Assembly (NCBI RefSeq): GCF_014269185.2
Contig: NZ_JABWRZ020000002.1
Coordinates: 248,001-312,000 of the forward strand
Direction: 5' to 3'
Source: Pseudomonas oryzicola
GTDB taxonomy: Bacteria; Pseudomonadota; Gammaproteobacteria; Pseudomonadales; Pseudomonadaceae
Length of the DNA stretch: 64,000 nt
Positions 40,483 to 50,168 of the stretch are shown in pieces. Below the pieces are notes generated by a model. The model saw nothing but the letters and a program-made list of their open reading frames with translations, was not told the origin of the DNA and searched no databases. Position 1 is the stretch's first letter. The number at the start of each line of letters is the position of its first letter. Position numbers and translations under genes: made by a program.

Positions 40483-41889
40483 GTACAGGGCGTAGGCGGC
40501 TAACGCGGCGCCTGCCAGCACAGCGGCGAAAATCAGTTTTTCCCAATGGGTGAACAAGCTCTGGCCCTGTTCACGTTTGGCCCTGGCGAACAGGATTACC
40601 CCTGGGGCATAGAGCAGCGCCGACAACAACAGGTACTTGAGGCCACCAGCGTAGAGCAACCAGATGGCATACAGCAGGGCAACCAACGCCACCAGCAGGT
40701 CCTTGCGGCGCAGCGCCGATTGCCCGGCGTAGGTTTCTGCGCGCACCGCCAGCAGCACGGCGTAGGCCGCCGACCACAGATAGGGCACCAGAATCATCGA
40801 CGAGGCCAGGTAGATCAGGCTGGTGTAGGTTCCAGCGGAAAACAGCGTGATCAGCAGAAAACCCTGGATCATGCAGTTGGTCAGCCACAGCGCGTTGGCC
40901 GGCACATGGTTGGCGTTTTCCTTGGCCAGGAAACGCGGCATGGTCTTGTCCCGCGCCGTGGCGTAAAGGATCTCGGCACACAGCAGCGCCCACGATAACA
41001 GCGCGCCGAGTAGCGAAACTGCCAGGCCGATGCTGATCAGCAGAGCGCCCCAGGGCCCGACGATATGCTCCAGCACCGAGGCCAGCGACGGGTTCTGCAA
41101 CCCGGCCAGCTCCGGCTGGGTCATCGTGCCCAAGGACAGCACGTTGACCAGCACCAGCAGCGCCAGCACGCCGAGAAAGCCGATCACCGTGGCCTTGCCC
41201 ACATCCGAACGGCGCTGGGCACGCCCGGAATACACGCTGGCGCCTTCGATGCCGATGAACACGAACACGGTCACCAACATCATGTTGCGCACCTGCTCCA
41301 GCACGCTGCCGAACTGCGGGTTGCCCAGGCCCCAGATATCCCGGGTGAAGATGTCGGCACGGAAGGCGAATATTGCAATAACCACGAAGATCAGCAACGG
41401 CACGACCTTGGCCACGGTGGTCACCTGGTTGATGAACGCCGCTTCCTTGATGCCGCGCAGCACCAGAAAATGCACCGCCCACAGCAGCAGCGAGGCACAA
41501 CCGATGGCAATCGGCGTGTTACCTTCGCCAAACACGGGGAAATAGAACCCCAAGGTGCTGAACAACAGCACGAAGTAGCCGACGTTGCCCAGCCAGGCGC
41601 TGATCCAGTAACCCCATGCCGAAGAGAAGCCCATGTAATCGCCAAAGCCGGCCTTGGCGTAGGCGTATACCCCTGAGTCCAGCGCCGGCTTGCGGTTGGC
41701 CAGGGTCTGGAACACGAATGCCAGCGCCAGCATGCCGACCGCGGTAATGGCCCAGCCGATCAGCACAGCCCCCACTTCCGCACGCGCCGCCATGTTCTGC
41801 GGCAGCGAGAAGATCCCACCACCGATCATCGAGCCGACCACCAGCGCGATCAGCGCGCCCAGGCGCAGCTTCTGTCCCGGTTCGCTCAT
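40462..41889 (-). CDS. arcD: Arginine/ornithine antiporter paralogue (second ArcD)
   Basis: ATG 41889 is preceded by AAAGGAGA, giving 475 residues; an upstream start lacks a ribosome site. About twelve hydrophobic helices with GSMIGGGIFSLPQNM, GYWISAWLGNVGYFVLLFST and VFIGIEGASVYSGRA match the APC-type arginine/ornithine exchangers. It is very similar throughout to the other ArcD at 42324, from which it diverges across a 434-bp region. Exchange of arginine for ornithine is inferred by that similarity. Confidence 0.9.
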   Translation of the reverse strand: MSEPGQKLRLGALIALVVGSMIGGGIFSLPQNMAARAEVGAVLIGWAITAVGMLALAFVFQTLANRKPALDSGVYAYAKAGFGDYMGFSSAWGYWISAWLGNVGYFVLLFSTLGFYFPVFGEGNTPIAIGCASLLLWAVHFLVLRGIKEAAFINQVTTVAKVVPLLIFVVIAIFAFRADIFTRDIWGLGNPQFGSVLEQVRNMMLVTVFVFIGIEGASVYSGRAQRRSDVGKATVIGFLGVLALLVLVNVLSLGTMTQPELAGLQNPSLASVLEHIVGPWGALLISIGLAVSLLGALLSWALLCAEILYATARDKTMPRFLAKENANHVPANALWLTNCMIQGFLLITLFSAGTYTSLIYLASSMILVPYLWSAAYAVLLAVRAETYAGQSALRRKDLLVALVALLYAIWLLYAGGLKYLLLSALLYAPGVILFARAKREQGQSLFTHWEKLIFAAVLAGAALAAYALYSGLLSL

Positions 41890-41941
41890 GTGTCTCCTTT
41901 TCTTGCGCGCTGTCACAGGTTTGAAACAGCCATGCGGGCCA

Positions 41942-41961
41942 TATAAGTAACATTACTTATA
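41942..41961. promoter_or_regulatory. 20-bp perfect palindrome before arcD paralogue
   Basis: TATAAGTAACATTACTTATA has two complementary 9-base arms, 53 bp before the minus-strand arcD start. It fits neither the ANR nor the ArgR consensus that I know, so a separate regulator is possible. Confidence 0.55.
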
Positions 41962-42017
41962 ATCTTCCCGGTGTAGAAAGCTATAGCACTCATAACTGCT
42001 TTGTCTATGACACGCTT

Positions 42018-42248
42018 ATGGAAAAATCGGCAGCTACCGGGCAACTAGAAAAGCGCCCGGTAAAACTCGAAATTCCTGCAAAAAAATTTGCGAAAGCGGC
42101 AAAAAAGGCTAGCGTCAAGCATCGCAGGCTGTACAGAGCGTTTGCTCTAAAAGGACATGGAGGTGCCAGCGCGCAAGGCCTGCAGCAGAAGCTGTCGGCA
42201 CTCTCCAGGAGTACCGTGAAGGTATTTTCGCACTTCACGTCGCCATGA
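42018..42248 (+). CDS. Possible small basic protein
   Basis: A 76-codon frame with AKKFAKAAKKASVKHRR near the middle. It has no ribosome-binding site and no known family, and it sits in a promoter region, so it may be chance. Its stop lies 2 bp before the ANR-like site. I list it only because the Lys/Ala-rich segment resembles DNA-binding tails. Confidence 0.2.
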   Translation: MEKSAATGQLEKRPVKLEIPAKKFAKAAKKASVKHRRLYRAFALKGHGGASAQGLQQKLSALSRSTVKVFSHFTSP

Positions 42249-42249
42249 A

Positions 42250-42263
42250 CTGACCCAAGTCAG
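42250..42263 (+). promoter_or_regulatory. ANR-like site before arcDABC
   Basis: CTGAC-CCAA-GTCAG is a perfect palindrome with the spacing of ANR/FNR boxes (TTGAT-N4-ATCAA) but with C/G at the outer positions. It is centred about 68 bp before the arcD ATG. Anaerobic control by ANR is established for Pseudomonas arcDABC. Confidence 0.6.
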
Positions 42264-42323
42264 CGTATGGCAGCGGCGTCGGATTTACTCTGTCGTCAAC
42301 TTTCTCCTGGCAGGAGTTGTTAA

Positions 42324-43751
42324 ATGTCTGATTCATCCGGAAAACTAAAGCTCGGCGCATTAGTTGCACTTGTCGTCGGTTCGATGATTGGTGGCGGGAT
42401 CTTCTCGCTGCCGCAAAACATGGCAGCCAGCGCGGGGGTCGGCGCAGTACTGATCGGCTGGGCCATCACCGCGGTCGGCATGCTGACCCTGGCGTTCGTG
42501 TTCCAGACCCTGGCCAACCGCAAGCCTGACCTGGATGGCGGGGTGTATGCCTACGCCAAGGCCGGTTTCGGCGACTACATGGGCTTCTCCTCGGCCTGGG
42601 GCTACTGGATCAGTGCCTGGCTGGGCAACGTCGGCTACTTCGTGCTGCTGTTCAGCACCTTGGGCTACTTCTTCCCGATCTTCGGTGAAGGCAACACCCC
42701 GGCTGCCATCATTGGCGCCTCGGTGCTGCTGTGGGCAGTGCATTTCCTGGTGCTGCGCGGCATCAAGGAAGCGGCATTCATCAACCTGGTCACCACCATC
42801 GCCAAAGTGGTGCCGCTGGTGCTGTTCGCCCTGATCTGCCTGTTCGCCTTCAAACTCGACATATTCACCGCCGACATCTGGGGCCTGGGCACGCCCGAGC
42901 TGGGCAGCGTGATGAACCAGGTACGCAACATGATGCTGGTCACCGTGTGGGTGTTCATCGGCATCGAAGGCGCGAGCATCTTCTCGGCGCGGGCGGAAAA
43001 ACGCACCGACGTGGGCAAGGCCACGGTGATCGGCTTCGTGACCGTGCTGCTGTTCCTGGTACTGGTCAACGTGCTGTCGCTGGGCATCATGACCCAACCG
43101 GAACTGGCCAAGCTGCAGAACCCGTCGATGGCTGCCGTGCTGGAACATGTAGTCGGCCACTGGGGCGCGGTACTGATCAGCGTCGGCCTGGTCATCTCGC
43201 TGCTCGGCGCCCTGCTGTCGTGGGTGCTGCTGTGCGCCGAGATCATGTTCGCCGCCGCCAAGGACCACACCATGCCGGAGTTCCTGCGCCGCGAGAACGC
43301 CAAGCAGGTACCGGCCAACGCCCTGTGGCTGACCAACGCCATGGTGCAGATCTTCCTGGTGATCACGCTGTTCTCCAACAGCACCTACCTGTCGCTGATC
43401 TACCTGGCCACGTCGATGATCCTGGTGCCCTACCTGTGGTCGGCAGCCTATGCCGTACTGCTGGCAGTGCGCAGTGAAACCTACGAACAGGCCCTGGCCG
43501 AAAGGCAGAAAGACCTGGTCATCGGTGGCATCGCCCTGGTGTACGCCATCTGGCTGCTGTACGCCGGCGGCGTGAAATACCTGCTGCTCTCGGCCCTGCT
43601 CTACGCACCTGGCGCGATCCTGTTCGCCAAGGCCAAGCGTGAAGTAGGCCAGCCTGTCTTTACCAACGTGGAAAAACTGATCTTTGCAGCCGTGGTCATC
43701 GGTGCCCTGGTGGCAGCCTTCGGCCTGTACGACGGCTTCCTGACCCTTTGA
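42324..43751 (+). CDS. arcD: Arginine/ornithine antiporter
   Basis: A 475-residue APC-superfamily protein with about twelve membrane helices (GSMIGGGIFSLPQNM; GYWISAWLGNVGYF; VFIGIEGASIFSARA). It exchanges external arginine for ornithine made by the deiminase pathway. A ribosome site CAGGAG lies before the ATG. It is first in arcDABC, 33 bp before arcA. Confidence 0.95.
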   Translation: MSDSSGKLKLGALVALVVGSMIGGGIFSLPQNMAASAGVGAVLIGWAITAVGMLTLAFVFQTLANRKPDLDGGVYAYAKAGFGDYMGFSSAWGYWISAWLGNVGYFVLLFSTLGYFFPIFGEGNTPAAIIGASVLLWAVHFLVLRGIKEAAFINLVTTIAKVVPLVLFALICLFAFKLDIFTADIWGLGTPELGSVMNQVRNMMLVTVWVFIGIEGASIFSARAEKRTDVGKATVIGFVTVLLFLVLVNVLSLGIMTQPELAKLQNPSMAAVLEHVVGHWGAVLISVGLVISLLGALLSWVLLCAEIMFAAAKDHTMPEFLRRENAKQVPANALWLTNAMVQIFLVITLFSNSTYLSLIYLATSMILVPYLWSAAYAVLLAVRSETYEQALAERQKDLVIGGIALVYAIWLLYAGGVKYLLLSALLYAPGAILFAKAKREVGQPVFTNVEKLIFAAVVIGALVAAFGLYDGFLTL

Positions 43752-43784
43752 CCCACGTCTTCGCTCAATTGGAGGAATGAAACC

Positions 43785-45038
43785 ATGTCCGCTGAAAAAC
43801 AGAAGTACGGTGTCCACTCCGAAGCCGGCAAACTGCGCAAAGTGATGGTTTGCTCGCCGGGCCTGGCGCACAAGCGCCTGACGCCGAGCAACTGTGACGA
43901 GCTGCTGTTCGACGACGTGATCTGGGTCGACCAGGCCAAGCGTGACCATTTCGACTTCGTCACCAAGATGCGCGAACGTGGCGTGGATGTGCTGGAGATG
44001 CACAACCTGCTGACCGACATCGTCCAGCAACCCGAAGCGCTGAAGTGGATTCTCGATCGCAAGATCACCCCCGACACCGTCGGCGTCGGCCTGACCAACG
44101 AGGTGCGCAGCTGGCTGGAAAGCCTCGAGCCGCGCCATCTGGCCGAGTTCCTGATTGGCGGCGTTGCCGGCCAGGACCTGCCGCAAAGCGAAGGTGCCGA
44201 GGTGGTCAAGATGTACAACGACTATCTGGGCCACTCCAGCTTCATCCTGCCACCGCTGCCCAACACCCAGTTCACCCGTGACACCACCTGCTGGATCTAC
44301 GGCGGCGTGACACTGAACCCGATGTACTGGCCGGCGCGACGTCAGGAAACCCTGCTGACCACTGCCATCTACAAGTTCCACCCCCAGTTCACCAACGCCG
44401 ACTTCCAGGTGTGGTACGGCGACCCGGACAGGGAGCACGGCCAGTCCACCCTCGAAGGCGGCGATGTCATGCCGATCGGCAAGGGCATCGTGCTGATCGG
44501 CATGGGCGAGCGCACCTCGCGCCAGGCCATCGGCCAGTTGGCGCAGAACCTGTTCGCCAAGGGCGCGGTGGAAAAGGTCATTGTTGCCGGCCTGCCCAAA
44601 TCGCGTGCCGCCATGCACCTGGATACCGTGTTCAGCTTCTGCGATCGCGACCTGGTCACGGTCTTCCCGGAAGTGGTCAAGGAGATCGTGCCGTTCATCA
44701 TCCGCCCGGACGAGAGCAAGCCATACGGCATGGACGTGCGCCGCGAACACAAGTCGTTCATCGAGGTGGTGGGCGAGCAACTGGGCGTCAAGCTGCGCGT
44801 GGTCGAAACCGGCGGCAACAGCTTCGCCGCCGAACGCGAACAGTGGGATGACGGCAACAACGTGGTGGCCATCGAGCCGGGGGTGGTCATTGGCTACGAC
44901 CGCAACACCTACACCAATACCCTGCTGCGCAAGGCCGGGATCGAAGTCATCACCATCAGCGCCGGTGAACTGGGCCGGGGCCGGGGCGGCGGCCATTGCA
45001 TGACCTGCCCGATCGTGCGCGACCCGATCGACTACTAA
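43785..45038 (+). CDS. arcA: Arginine deiminase
   Basis: A 417-residue enzyme that converts arginine to citrulline and ammonia. Motifs of the amidinotransferase fold are [23 protein letters not shown] and the catalytic Cys near residue 406 in [14 protein letters not shown] precedes the ATG. Confidence 0.97.
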   Translation: MSAEKQKYGVHSEAGKLRKVMVCSPGLAHKRLTPSNCDELLFDDVIWVDQAKRDHFDFVTKMRERGVDVLEMHNLLTDIVQQPEALKWILDRKITPDTVGVGLTNEVRSWLESLEPRHLAEFLIGGVAGQDLPQSEGAEVVKMYNDYLGHSSFILPPLPNTQFTRDTTCWIYGGVTLNPMYWPARRQETLLTTAIYKFHPQFTNADFQVWYGDPDREHGQSTLEGGDVMPIGKGIVLIGMGERTSRQAIGQLAQNLFAKGAVEKVIVAGLPKSRAAMHLDTVFSFCDRDLVTVFPEVVKEIVPFIIRPDESKPYGMDVRREHKSFIEVVGEQLGVKLRVVETGGNSFAAEREQWDDGNNVVAIEPGVVIGYDRNTYTNTLLRKAGIEVITISAGELGRGRGGGHCMTCPIVRDPIDY

Positions 45039-45106
45039 CGACCATACCCCCGGCCGCCCACACCCAGCGGCGGCCGGTGCGTTCACCAAACTCAAGGAGA
45101 CAAGTC

Positions 45107-46117
45107 ATGGCGTTCAACATTCACAACCGCAACCTGCTCAGCCTGGAACACCACACCACCCGTGAGCTGCGCTACCTGCTGGACCTGTCCCGCGACCTCA
45201 AGCGCGCCAAGTACACCGGCACCGAGCAACAGCACCTGAAGGGCAACAACATCGCGCTGATCTTCGAAAAAACTTCCACCCGTACCCGCTGCGCCTTCGA
45301 AGTGGCCGCCTATGACCAGGGCGCCAACGTCACCTACATCGACCCGACCTCCTCGCAGATCGGCCACAAGGAAAGCATGAAGGACACCGCCCGTGTGCTC
45401 GGGCGCATGTACGACGCCATCGAGTACCGTGGCTTCAAGCAGGAAATCGTCGAGGAGCTGGCCAAGTTCGCCGGCGTACCGGTGTTCAACGGCCTGACCG
45501 ACGAATACCACCCGACCCAGATGATCGCCGACGTGCTGACCATGCGCGAGCACAGCGACAAGCCGCTGCACGACATCAGCTATGCCTACCTGGGCGATGC
45601 CCGCAACAACATGGGCAACTCGCTGCTGCTGATCGGCGCCAAGCTCGGCATGGACGTACGCATCGCCGCGCCCAAGGCACTGTGGCCGCATGACGACCTG
45701 GTCGAGCGTTGCCACAAGTACGCCGAGGAAAGCGGCGCGCGTATCACCCTCACCGAAGACCCGGTGGCCGCGGTCAAAGGCGTGGACTTCGTGCACACCG
45801 ACGTCTGGGTATCGATGGGCGAGCCGATCGAGGCCTGGGGCGAGCGCATCAAGCTGCTCAAACCGTACCAGGTCAACACGCAACTGATGAAGTCCACCGG
45901 CAACCCGCGGACCAAGTTCATGCACTGCCTGCCGGCGTTCCACAACTCCGAAACCAAGGTGGGCAAGCAGATCGCCGAACAGTATCCGGACCTGGCCAAC
46001 GGTATCGAAGTGACCGACGACGTGTTCGAGTCGCCGGCCTGCATCGCCTTCGAGCAGGCAGAAAACCGCATGCACACGATCAAGGCGATCCTGGTGTCGA
46101 CCCTGGCTGACCTGTAA
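45107..46117 (+). CDS. arcB: Catabolic ornithine carbamoyltransferase
   Basis: From ATG 45107 with AAGGAGA upstream, 336 residues. Carbamoyl-phosphate site FEKTSTRTR (about 54-62), HPTQ and [10 protein letters not shown] (near 270) are intact. It phosphorolyses citrulline to ornithine and carbamoyl phosphate. A strong palindrome follows before arcC. Confidence 0.96.
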   Translation: MAFNIHNRNLLSLEHHTTRELRYLLDLSRDLKRAKYTGTEQQHLKGNNIALIFEKTSTRTRCAFEVAAYDQGANVTYIDPTSSQIGHKESMKDTARVLGRMYDAIEYRGFKQEIVEELAKFAGVPVFNGLTDEYHPTQMIADVLTMREHSDKPLHDISYAYLGDARNNMGNSLLLIGAKLGMDVRIAAPKALWPHDDLVERCHKYAEESGARITLTEDPVAAVKGVDFVHTDVWVSMGEPIEAWGERIKLLKPYQVNTQLMKSTGNPRTKFMHCLPAFHNSETKVGKQIAEQYPDLANGIEVTDDVFESPACIAFEQAENRMHTIKAILVSTLADL

Positions 46118-46148
46118 GTCTGGTCCGTCTGCCGGGAAGTGAACGGTA

Positions 46149-46180
46149 CCTGTGGGAGCGGGCATGCCCGCTCCCACAGG
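46149..46180. repeat. 32-bp perfect REP palindrome between arcB and arcC
   Basis: Fifteen-base arms (CCTGTGGGAGCGGGC and its complement) flank AT. It is a complete REP-type hairpin inside the operon and could uncouple arcC levels from arcDAB by processing or attenuation. Confidence 0.8.
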
Positions 46181-46234
46181 GAAACCACCCGCCTCCGTGC
46201 AGCGACCGCTCAATTTCGTTAAAGGACATTCCCC

Positions 46235-47164
46235 ATGCGTATCGTTGTTGCATTGGGCGGTAACGCCCTGTTGCGTCGCGGCGAGCCCATGACCGCTGAG
46301 AACCAGCGCGCCAATATCCGCACCGCCACCGAGCAGATCGCCAAGATCCACCCTGGCAATGAACTGGTCATCGCCCACGGCAACGGCCCGCAAGTCGGCC
46401 TGCTGTCGCTGCAAGGGCTTTCCTACAAGCCCGACGAGGCCTACCCGCTGGATGTGCTCGGTGCCGAGACCGAGGGCATGATCGGGTACATGATCGAGCA
46501 GGAACTGGGCAACCTGCTGGACTTCGAAGTGCCGTTCGCCACCCTGTTGACCCAGGTGGAAGTGGACGCCGACGACCCCGCCTTCAAGGACCCGACCAAG
46601 TTCATCGGCCCGGTGTATGCCAAGGATGAGGCCGAGCGCCTGGCCAAGGAGAAAGGCTGGGTGGTCAAGGCCGACGGCGACAAGTACCGCCGCGTGGTGG
46701 CCAGCCCGAAACCCAAGCGCATCTTCGAGATCCGCCCGATCAAGTGGCTGCTGGAAAAGAGCAGCATCGTGATCTGCGCCGGCGGCGGCGGCATCCCCAC
46801 CATGTACGACGAAAACCGCAAGCTCAAAGGTATCGAGGCGGTGATCGACAAGGACCTGTGCTCGGCCCTGCTGGCCGAGCAACTGGATGCCGACCTTTTG
46901 ATAATCGCCACCGACGTCGATGCCGCCTACATTGACTGGGGCAAACCCACGCAGAAAGCCATCGCCCAGGCCCACCCCGACGAACTCGAGCGCCTGGGTT
47001 TCGCCGCCGGCTCCATGGGCCCCAAGGTGCAGGCTGCCTGCGATTTTGCCCGCCACACCGGCAAGGTGGCGGTGATCAGTTCGCTGGAAAACATCGAGGA
47101 CATCGTCAAAGGCACCGCCGGTACACGCGTTTCCACCGCGAAGCCGGGTATCAGCTACCGTTGA
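46235..47164 (+). CDS. arcC: Carbamate kinase
   Basis: A 309-residue kinase that makes ATP from carbamoyl phosphate, the energy-yielding step of the pathway. Motifs are [14 protein letters not shown] at the start, HGNGPQVG, and CAGGGGIP near residue 185. AAAGGA lies before the ATG. It is the last enzyme gene of arcDABC. Confidence 0.96.
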   Translation: MRIVVALGGNALLRRGEPMTAENQRANIRTATEQIAKIHPGNELVIAHGNGPQVGLLSLQGLSYKPDEAYPLDVLGAETEGMIGYMIEQELGNLLDFEVPFATLLTQVEVDADDPAFKDPTKFIGPVYAKDEAERLAKEKGWVVKADGDKYRRVVASPKPKRIFEIRPIKWLLEKSSIVICAGGGGIPTMYDENRKLKGIEAVIDKDLCSALLAEQLDADLLIIATDVDAAYIDWGKPTQKAIAQAHPDELERLGFAAGSMGPKVQAACDFARHTGKVAVISSLENIEDIVKGTAGTRVSTAKPGISYR

Positions 47165-47220
47165 ATGCAGTGGGCGGGCGCCTGATGCCCGCCATTTTCG
47201 ACCTTCCAAAGGAGCTTGCC

Positions 47221-47589
47221 ATGGCCCAGTACCACCCCGGTCATGTACACATCGAGCGCACCGCGCTGAACAAGAACGACCACAGCTATGACCTGAACAT
47301 CGAATACGAGGCAGCGTCGGACCCCAAGGAAGGCAGAGGCATCCAGTTTCACATGCATGGCAGCATCGAGGGCAAGCCAGTGGAAGAAAAGTTCTTCCTG
47401 GCCAAGGACCAGGTGCTACCCAGTTTTCTCATGGTCCTGAGCCGCAAGGCCCAGTCATACTTGGCGCCGCCGAAAAAATTCGAAAGCCTGGGTTCGCCGC
47501 ACAAACTCTACGACCATATGTTCTCGGATATTCGCGAAAAACTCGATGTGAAGTCGGGCGACCCGATCAAGCCTGAACATCTGGAGTGA
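47221..47589 (+). CDS. Small conserved protein (DUF5064-like) after arcC
   Basis: A 122-residue cytosolic protein from ATG 47221 with AAGGAG upstream. It has conserved GHVHIERTALNKNDHSYDLNI-type strands (only the beginning is cited) and FLMVLSRKAQSYL. No catalytic motif is visible. It lies 56 bp after arcC and before a terminator, so it is probably transcribed with the arc genes. Function is unknown. Confidence 0.75.
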   Translation: MAQYHPGHVHIERTALNKNDHSYDLNIEYEAASDPKEGRGIQFHMHGSIEGKPVEEKFFLAKDQVLPSFLMVLSRKAQSYLAPPKKFESLGSPHKLYDHMFSDIREKLDVKSGDPIKPEHLE

Positions 47590-47600
47590 TGCCACCATCC

Positions 47601-47619
47601 GGGGCCGCTCTGCGGCCCC
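47601..47619 (+). terminator. Hairpin at the end of the arc transcript
   Basis: GGGGCCGC-TCT-GCGGCCCC, 11 bp after the last stop, but with only a weak U-run. Confidence 0.6.
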
Positions 47620-47670
47620 GACGATGTTAAGGCATACTACCCTCCTCCCCAGCCACCACCGCAGCTCCCC

Positions 47671-49179
47671 ATGCGCATCCACGTCAGCTTCATCGACCGC
47701 GTCGGCATCACCCAGGAAGTCCTTGCCCTGCTCGGTGCCCGCAACCTCAACCTGGACGCAGTGGAGATGGTCCCGCCGAACGTCTACATCGACGCACCCA
47801 CCCTCAGCCCCGCCGTGCTCGAAGAACTGCACGACGCGCTGTTCGAGGTACAGGGCGTGCAATCGGTGGATGTAGTCGACATCCTTCCCGGCCAACGCCG
47901 CCACCTGCAGCTCGATGCGCTGCTGGCGGCAATGAGCGATCCGGTACTGGCCGTGGACAGTGCCGGCAAGGTGCTGTTGGCCAACCCGGCGTTGATCGAA
48001 CTGTGCGGCCGCGAATCCGCAGGGCGCTCGGTGGGCGAGCTGTTCGGCGACCCGGCACTGCTGCAGGCGCTGCAGGACAACAACTTTCATCTGCCCATGC
48101 GCGAGATGCAGCTCAATGGGCAGAGCCTGCTGCTGGACGCCACGCCGATCACCAATGCCGGCGGCCTGCTGACGCTGTACCCGCCCACGCGCATGGGCGA
48201 ACGCCTGTCGGCCCTGCACCACGATCATGCCGAGGGCTTCGATGCCTTGCTCGGCGAGTCGCCGGCCATTCGTACCCTCAAGGCCCGCGCCCTGCGTGTG
48301 GCGACGCTCGATGCGCCGCTGCTGGTGCATGGTGAAACCGGTACCGGCAAAGAGCTGGTAGCCCGCGCCTGCCACGCCATCAGCAGCCGCCACGCGGCGC
48401 CTTTCCTGGCCCTGAATTGCGCCGCACTGCCCGAGAGCCTGGCCGAAAGCGAACTGTTCGGCTACGCCCCGGGCGCTTTCACCGGCGCGCAACGAGGTGG
48501 CAAGCCCGGGCTGATGGAGCTGGCCAACCAGGGCACGGTGTTTCTCGATGAAATCGGCGAAATGTCCCCGTACCTGCAAGCCAAGCTGCTGCGTTTTCTC
48601 AGCGATGGCAGCTTCCGCCGGGTAGGCGGCGACCGCGAAGTGAAGGTGGATGTACGCATCATCAGCGCCACCCACCGTGACCTGCAACGCATGGTCGCCG
48701 ACGGCAGCTTCCGTGAAGACCTGTTCTACCGCCTCAACGTGCTCAACCTGCAGGTACCGCCGCTGCGCGACCGAGGCCAGGATATCCTGATGCTGGCGCA
48801 TTTCTTCATGCAACAGGCCTGCACGCAAATCCAGCGTCCGCCCTGCCGGCTGGCCCCGGCGACCCATGCCGCACTGCTGGCCAACCCTTGGCCAGGCAAC
48901 GTGCGCCAGTTGCAGAACGTGATTTTCCGCGCTGCCGCCATCTGCGAGGGCAATCTGGTGGATATCGGCGACCTGGATATCGCCGGCACTTCGGTGGCAC
49001 GTGGCCAGGATGGCGAAGTGACCAGCCTGGAGCGGGCCGTGGCCGATTTCGAGCGCGAGTTGCTGCAACGCCTTTACACCAGCTACCCATCGACACGGCA
49101 ACTGGCCGGGCGCTTGCAAACCTCGCACACCGCCATTGCCCAGCGCCTGCGTAAATATGGAATACCGGGCAAGGCTTGA
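47671..49179 (+). CDS. TyrR/GcsR-like sigma54 enhancer-binding protein
   Basis: A 502-residue protein with an N-terminal ACT domain (FIDRVGITQEVLALLGAR), a PAS domain (LLAAMSDPVLAVDSAGKVLLAN), the AAA+ sigma54-activator core (Walker A GETGTGKE, intact GAFTGA, Walker B-type TVFLDEIGEM, SATHRDL) and a TyrR-type C-terminal HTH (LAGRLQTSHTAIAQRLRKYG). ACT domains bind amino acids. The P. aeruginosa relative GcsR activates gcv genes in response to glycine; here a sigma54 promoter stands before gcvH about 5 kb downstream, which supports that role. Other amino acids cannot be ruled out. Confidence 0.88.
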   Translation: MRIHVSFIDRVGITQEVLALLGARNLNLDAVEMVPPNVYIDAPTLSPAVLEELHDALFEVQGVQSVDVVDILPGQRRHLQLDALLAAMSDPVLAVDSAGKVLLANPALIELCGRESAGRSVGELFGDPALLQALQDNNFHLPMREMQLNGQSLLLDATPITNAGGLLTLYPPTRMGERLSALHHDHAEGFDALLGESPAIRTLKARALRVATLDAPLLVHGETGTGKELVARACHAISSRHAAPFLALNCAALPESLAESELFGYAPGAFTGAQRGGKPGLMELANQGTVFLDEIGEMSPYLQAKLLRFLSDGSFRRVGGDREVKVDVRIISATHRDLQRMVADGSFREDLFYRLNVLNLQVPPLRDRGQDILMLAHFFMQQACTQIQRPPCRLAPATHAALLANPWPGNVRQLQNVIFRAAAICEGNLVDIGDLDIAGTSVARGQDGEVTSLERAVADFERELLQRLYTSYPSTRQLAGRLQTSHTAIAQRLRKYGIPGKA

Positions 49180-49190
49180 TCGAATGTTCT

Positions 49191-50060
49191 TCAGCCCGCT
49201 CCCAGAGCCTCCTGCAGCACCTGCTCAAGGATTGCAAAACACTCCTTTATGTGGGCCTGCTTCAGGGCCTGAGGGCGGGTAACCATGTACACATCCATGT
49301 CTGGCAGACGCAGCTCCGGGAACAGCTCGATCAGGTCGTTCGCCAGTATCCTCGGCAGTACGGCAACCCCCATGCCCCGTCTCACCGATTCGAGTTGTGC
49401 GGTGAACGAACTCACGCGTATCGGCGCCCGGTCCAGCCCCCCTGCCTTTGCCGCACGCAGTTGCGGTAGTGCGTCCAGCGGCGGCAGCAGGCCGATATTG
49501 ACCGCCGTCGCCGGAGTAACGTCCGGACACCCCTGCAGATAACCAGCAGCGGCGAACACGCCATAGCCAAGCCGCCCTATGGGCCGATAGATCAGTGAGG
49601 GCTCGCCCAGGTGGACCGTGCGCACGGCAATGTCCGCCACCCCGCGGGCGATCTTGTGAAAGTCGGCGGTCACGGTCAGTTCCACTGAACAAGCCGGGTG
49701 CAGGCAGGTAAAGCGCTTGGCCGCCTCCAGCACGCAAGTCGAGAAGCCGTCACCCGCGCTCACCTGGACGGTGCCAGAAAGTTCGCAAGACAGCTCGGCT
49801 GCGCCGGTACGCGTTTGCCGGCGCAGGCCAGCTTCCGCTGCCAGGGCTACTTCGACCAGCGATTGGCCCCGTGAGGTCAGCCGGCAACCTTCTACCCCCC
49901 GCTCGACGAGCGGTTCGCCCAACGCGGCCTCAAGCTGGGTCAGGCGACGCGACACGGTCGACGCCGCGATTCCCAGCAATTCGCCTGCACGAAGAAAGCT
50001 GCCACGCCGCGCTACTGCCAGCAGCAACCGAAGATCATCCCAGTTTTCTTGCAATGCCAT
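49191..50060 (-). CDS. LysR-family transcriptional regulator
   Basis: From ATG 50060 (MALQENWDDLRLLL) the product is 289 residues; the frame is open further upstream but that part overlaps other genes. The HTH has FLRAGELLGIAASTVSRRL. The effector domain follows, with no obvious loss. It is divergent from the NTF2-like gene 108 bp away and convergent with the TyrR-like gene, so it probably controls the NTF2/SDR/phosphatase operon. Confidence 0.88.
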   Translation of the reverse strand: MALQENWDDLRLLLAVARRGSFLRAGELLGIAASTVSRRLTQLEAALGEPLVERGVEGCRLTSRGQSLVEVALAAEAGLRRQTRTGAAELSCELSGTVQVSAGDGFSTCVLEAAKRFTCLHPACSVELTVTADFHKIARGVADIAVRTVHLGEPSLIYRPIGRLGYGVFAAAGYLQGCPDVTPATAVNIGLLPPLDALPQLRAAKAGGLDRAPIRVSSFTAQLESVRRGMGVAVLPRILANDLIELFPELRLPDMDVYMVTRPQALKQAHIKECFAILEQVLQEALGAG

Positions 50061-50168
50061 ATGCCCTGGACTCTCCCTGGTCTGCAAATATGCAAAGCGA
50101 TTATGCAACAGCCGCTGTTTTTCGACAGCATGCGCGGGGGTACCTTGAACCATCTCTGAACGGATGGA

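Larger units (their letters stand above)
41890..42323. other. Divergent arcD/arcD control region
   Basis: A 434-bp region with a perfect palindrome near the left gene (41942-41961), an ANR-like site near the right gene (42250-42263), and a small Lys/Arg-rich open frame (42018-42248) of doubtful reality. Composition in the middle is A-rich compared with its neighbours. Confidence 0.5.

Noticed and set aside
42360..45095. 911-codon minus-strand frame opposite arcD and arcA
   Set aside because: It spans two real genes in antisense and has a histidine- and glutamine-rich composition typical of such shadows.
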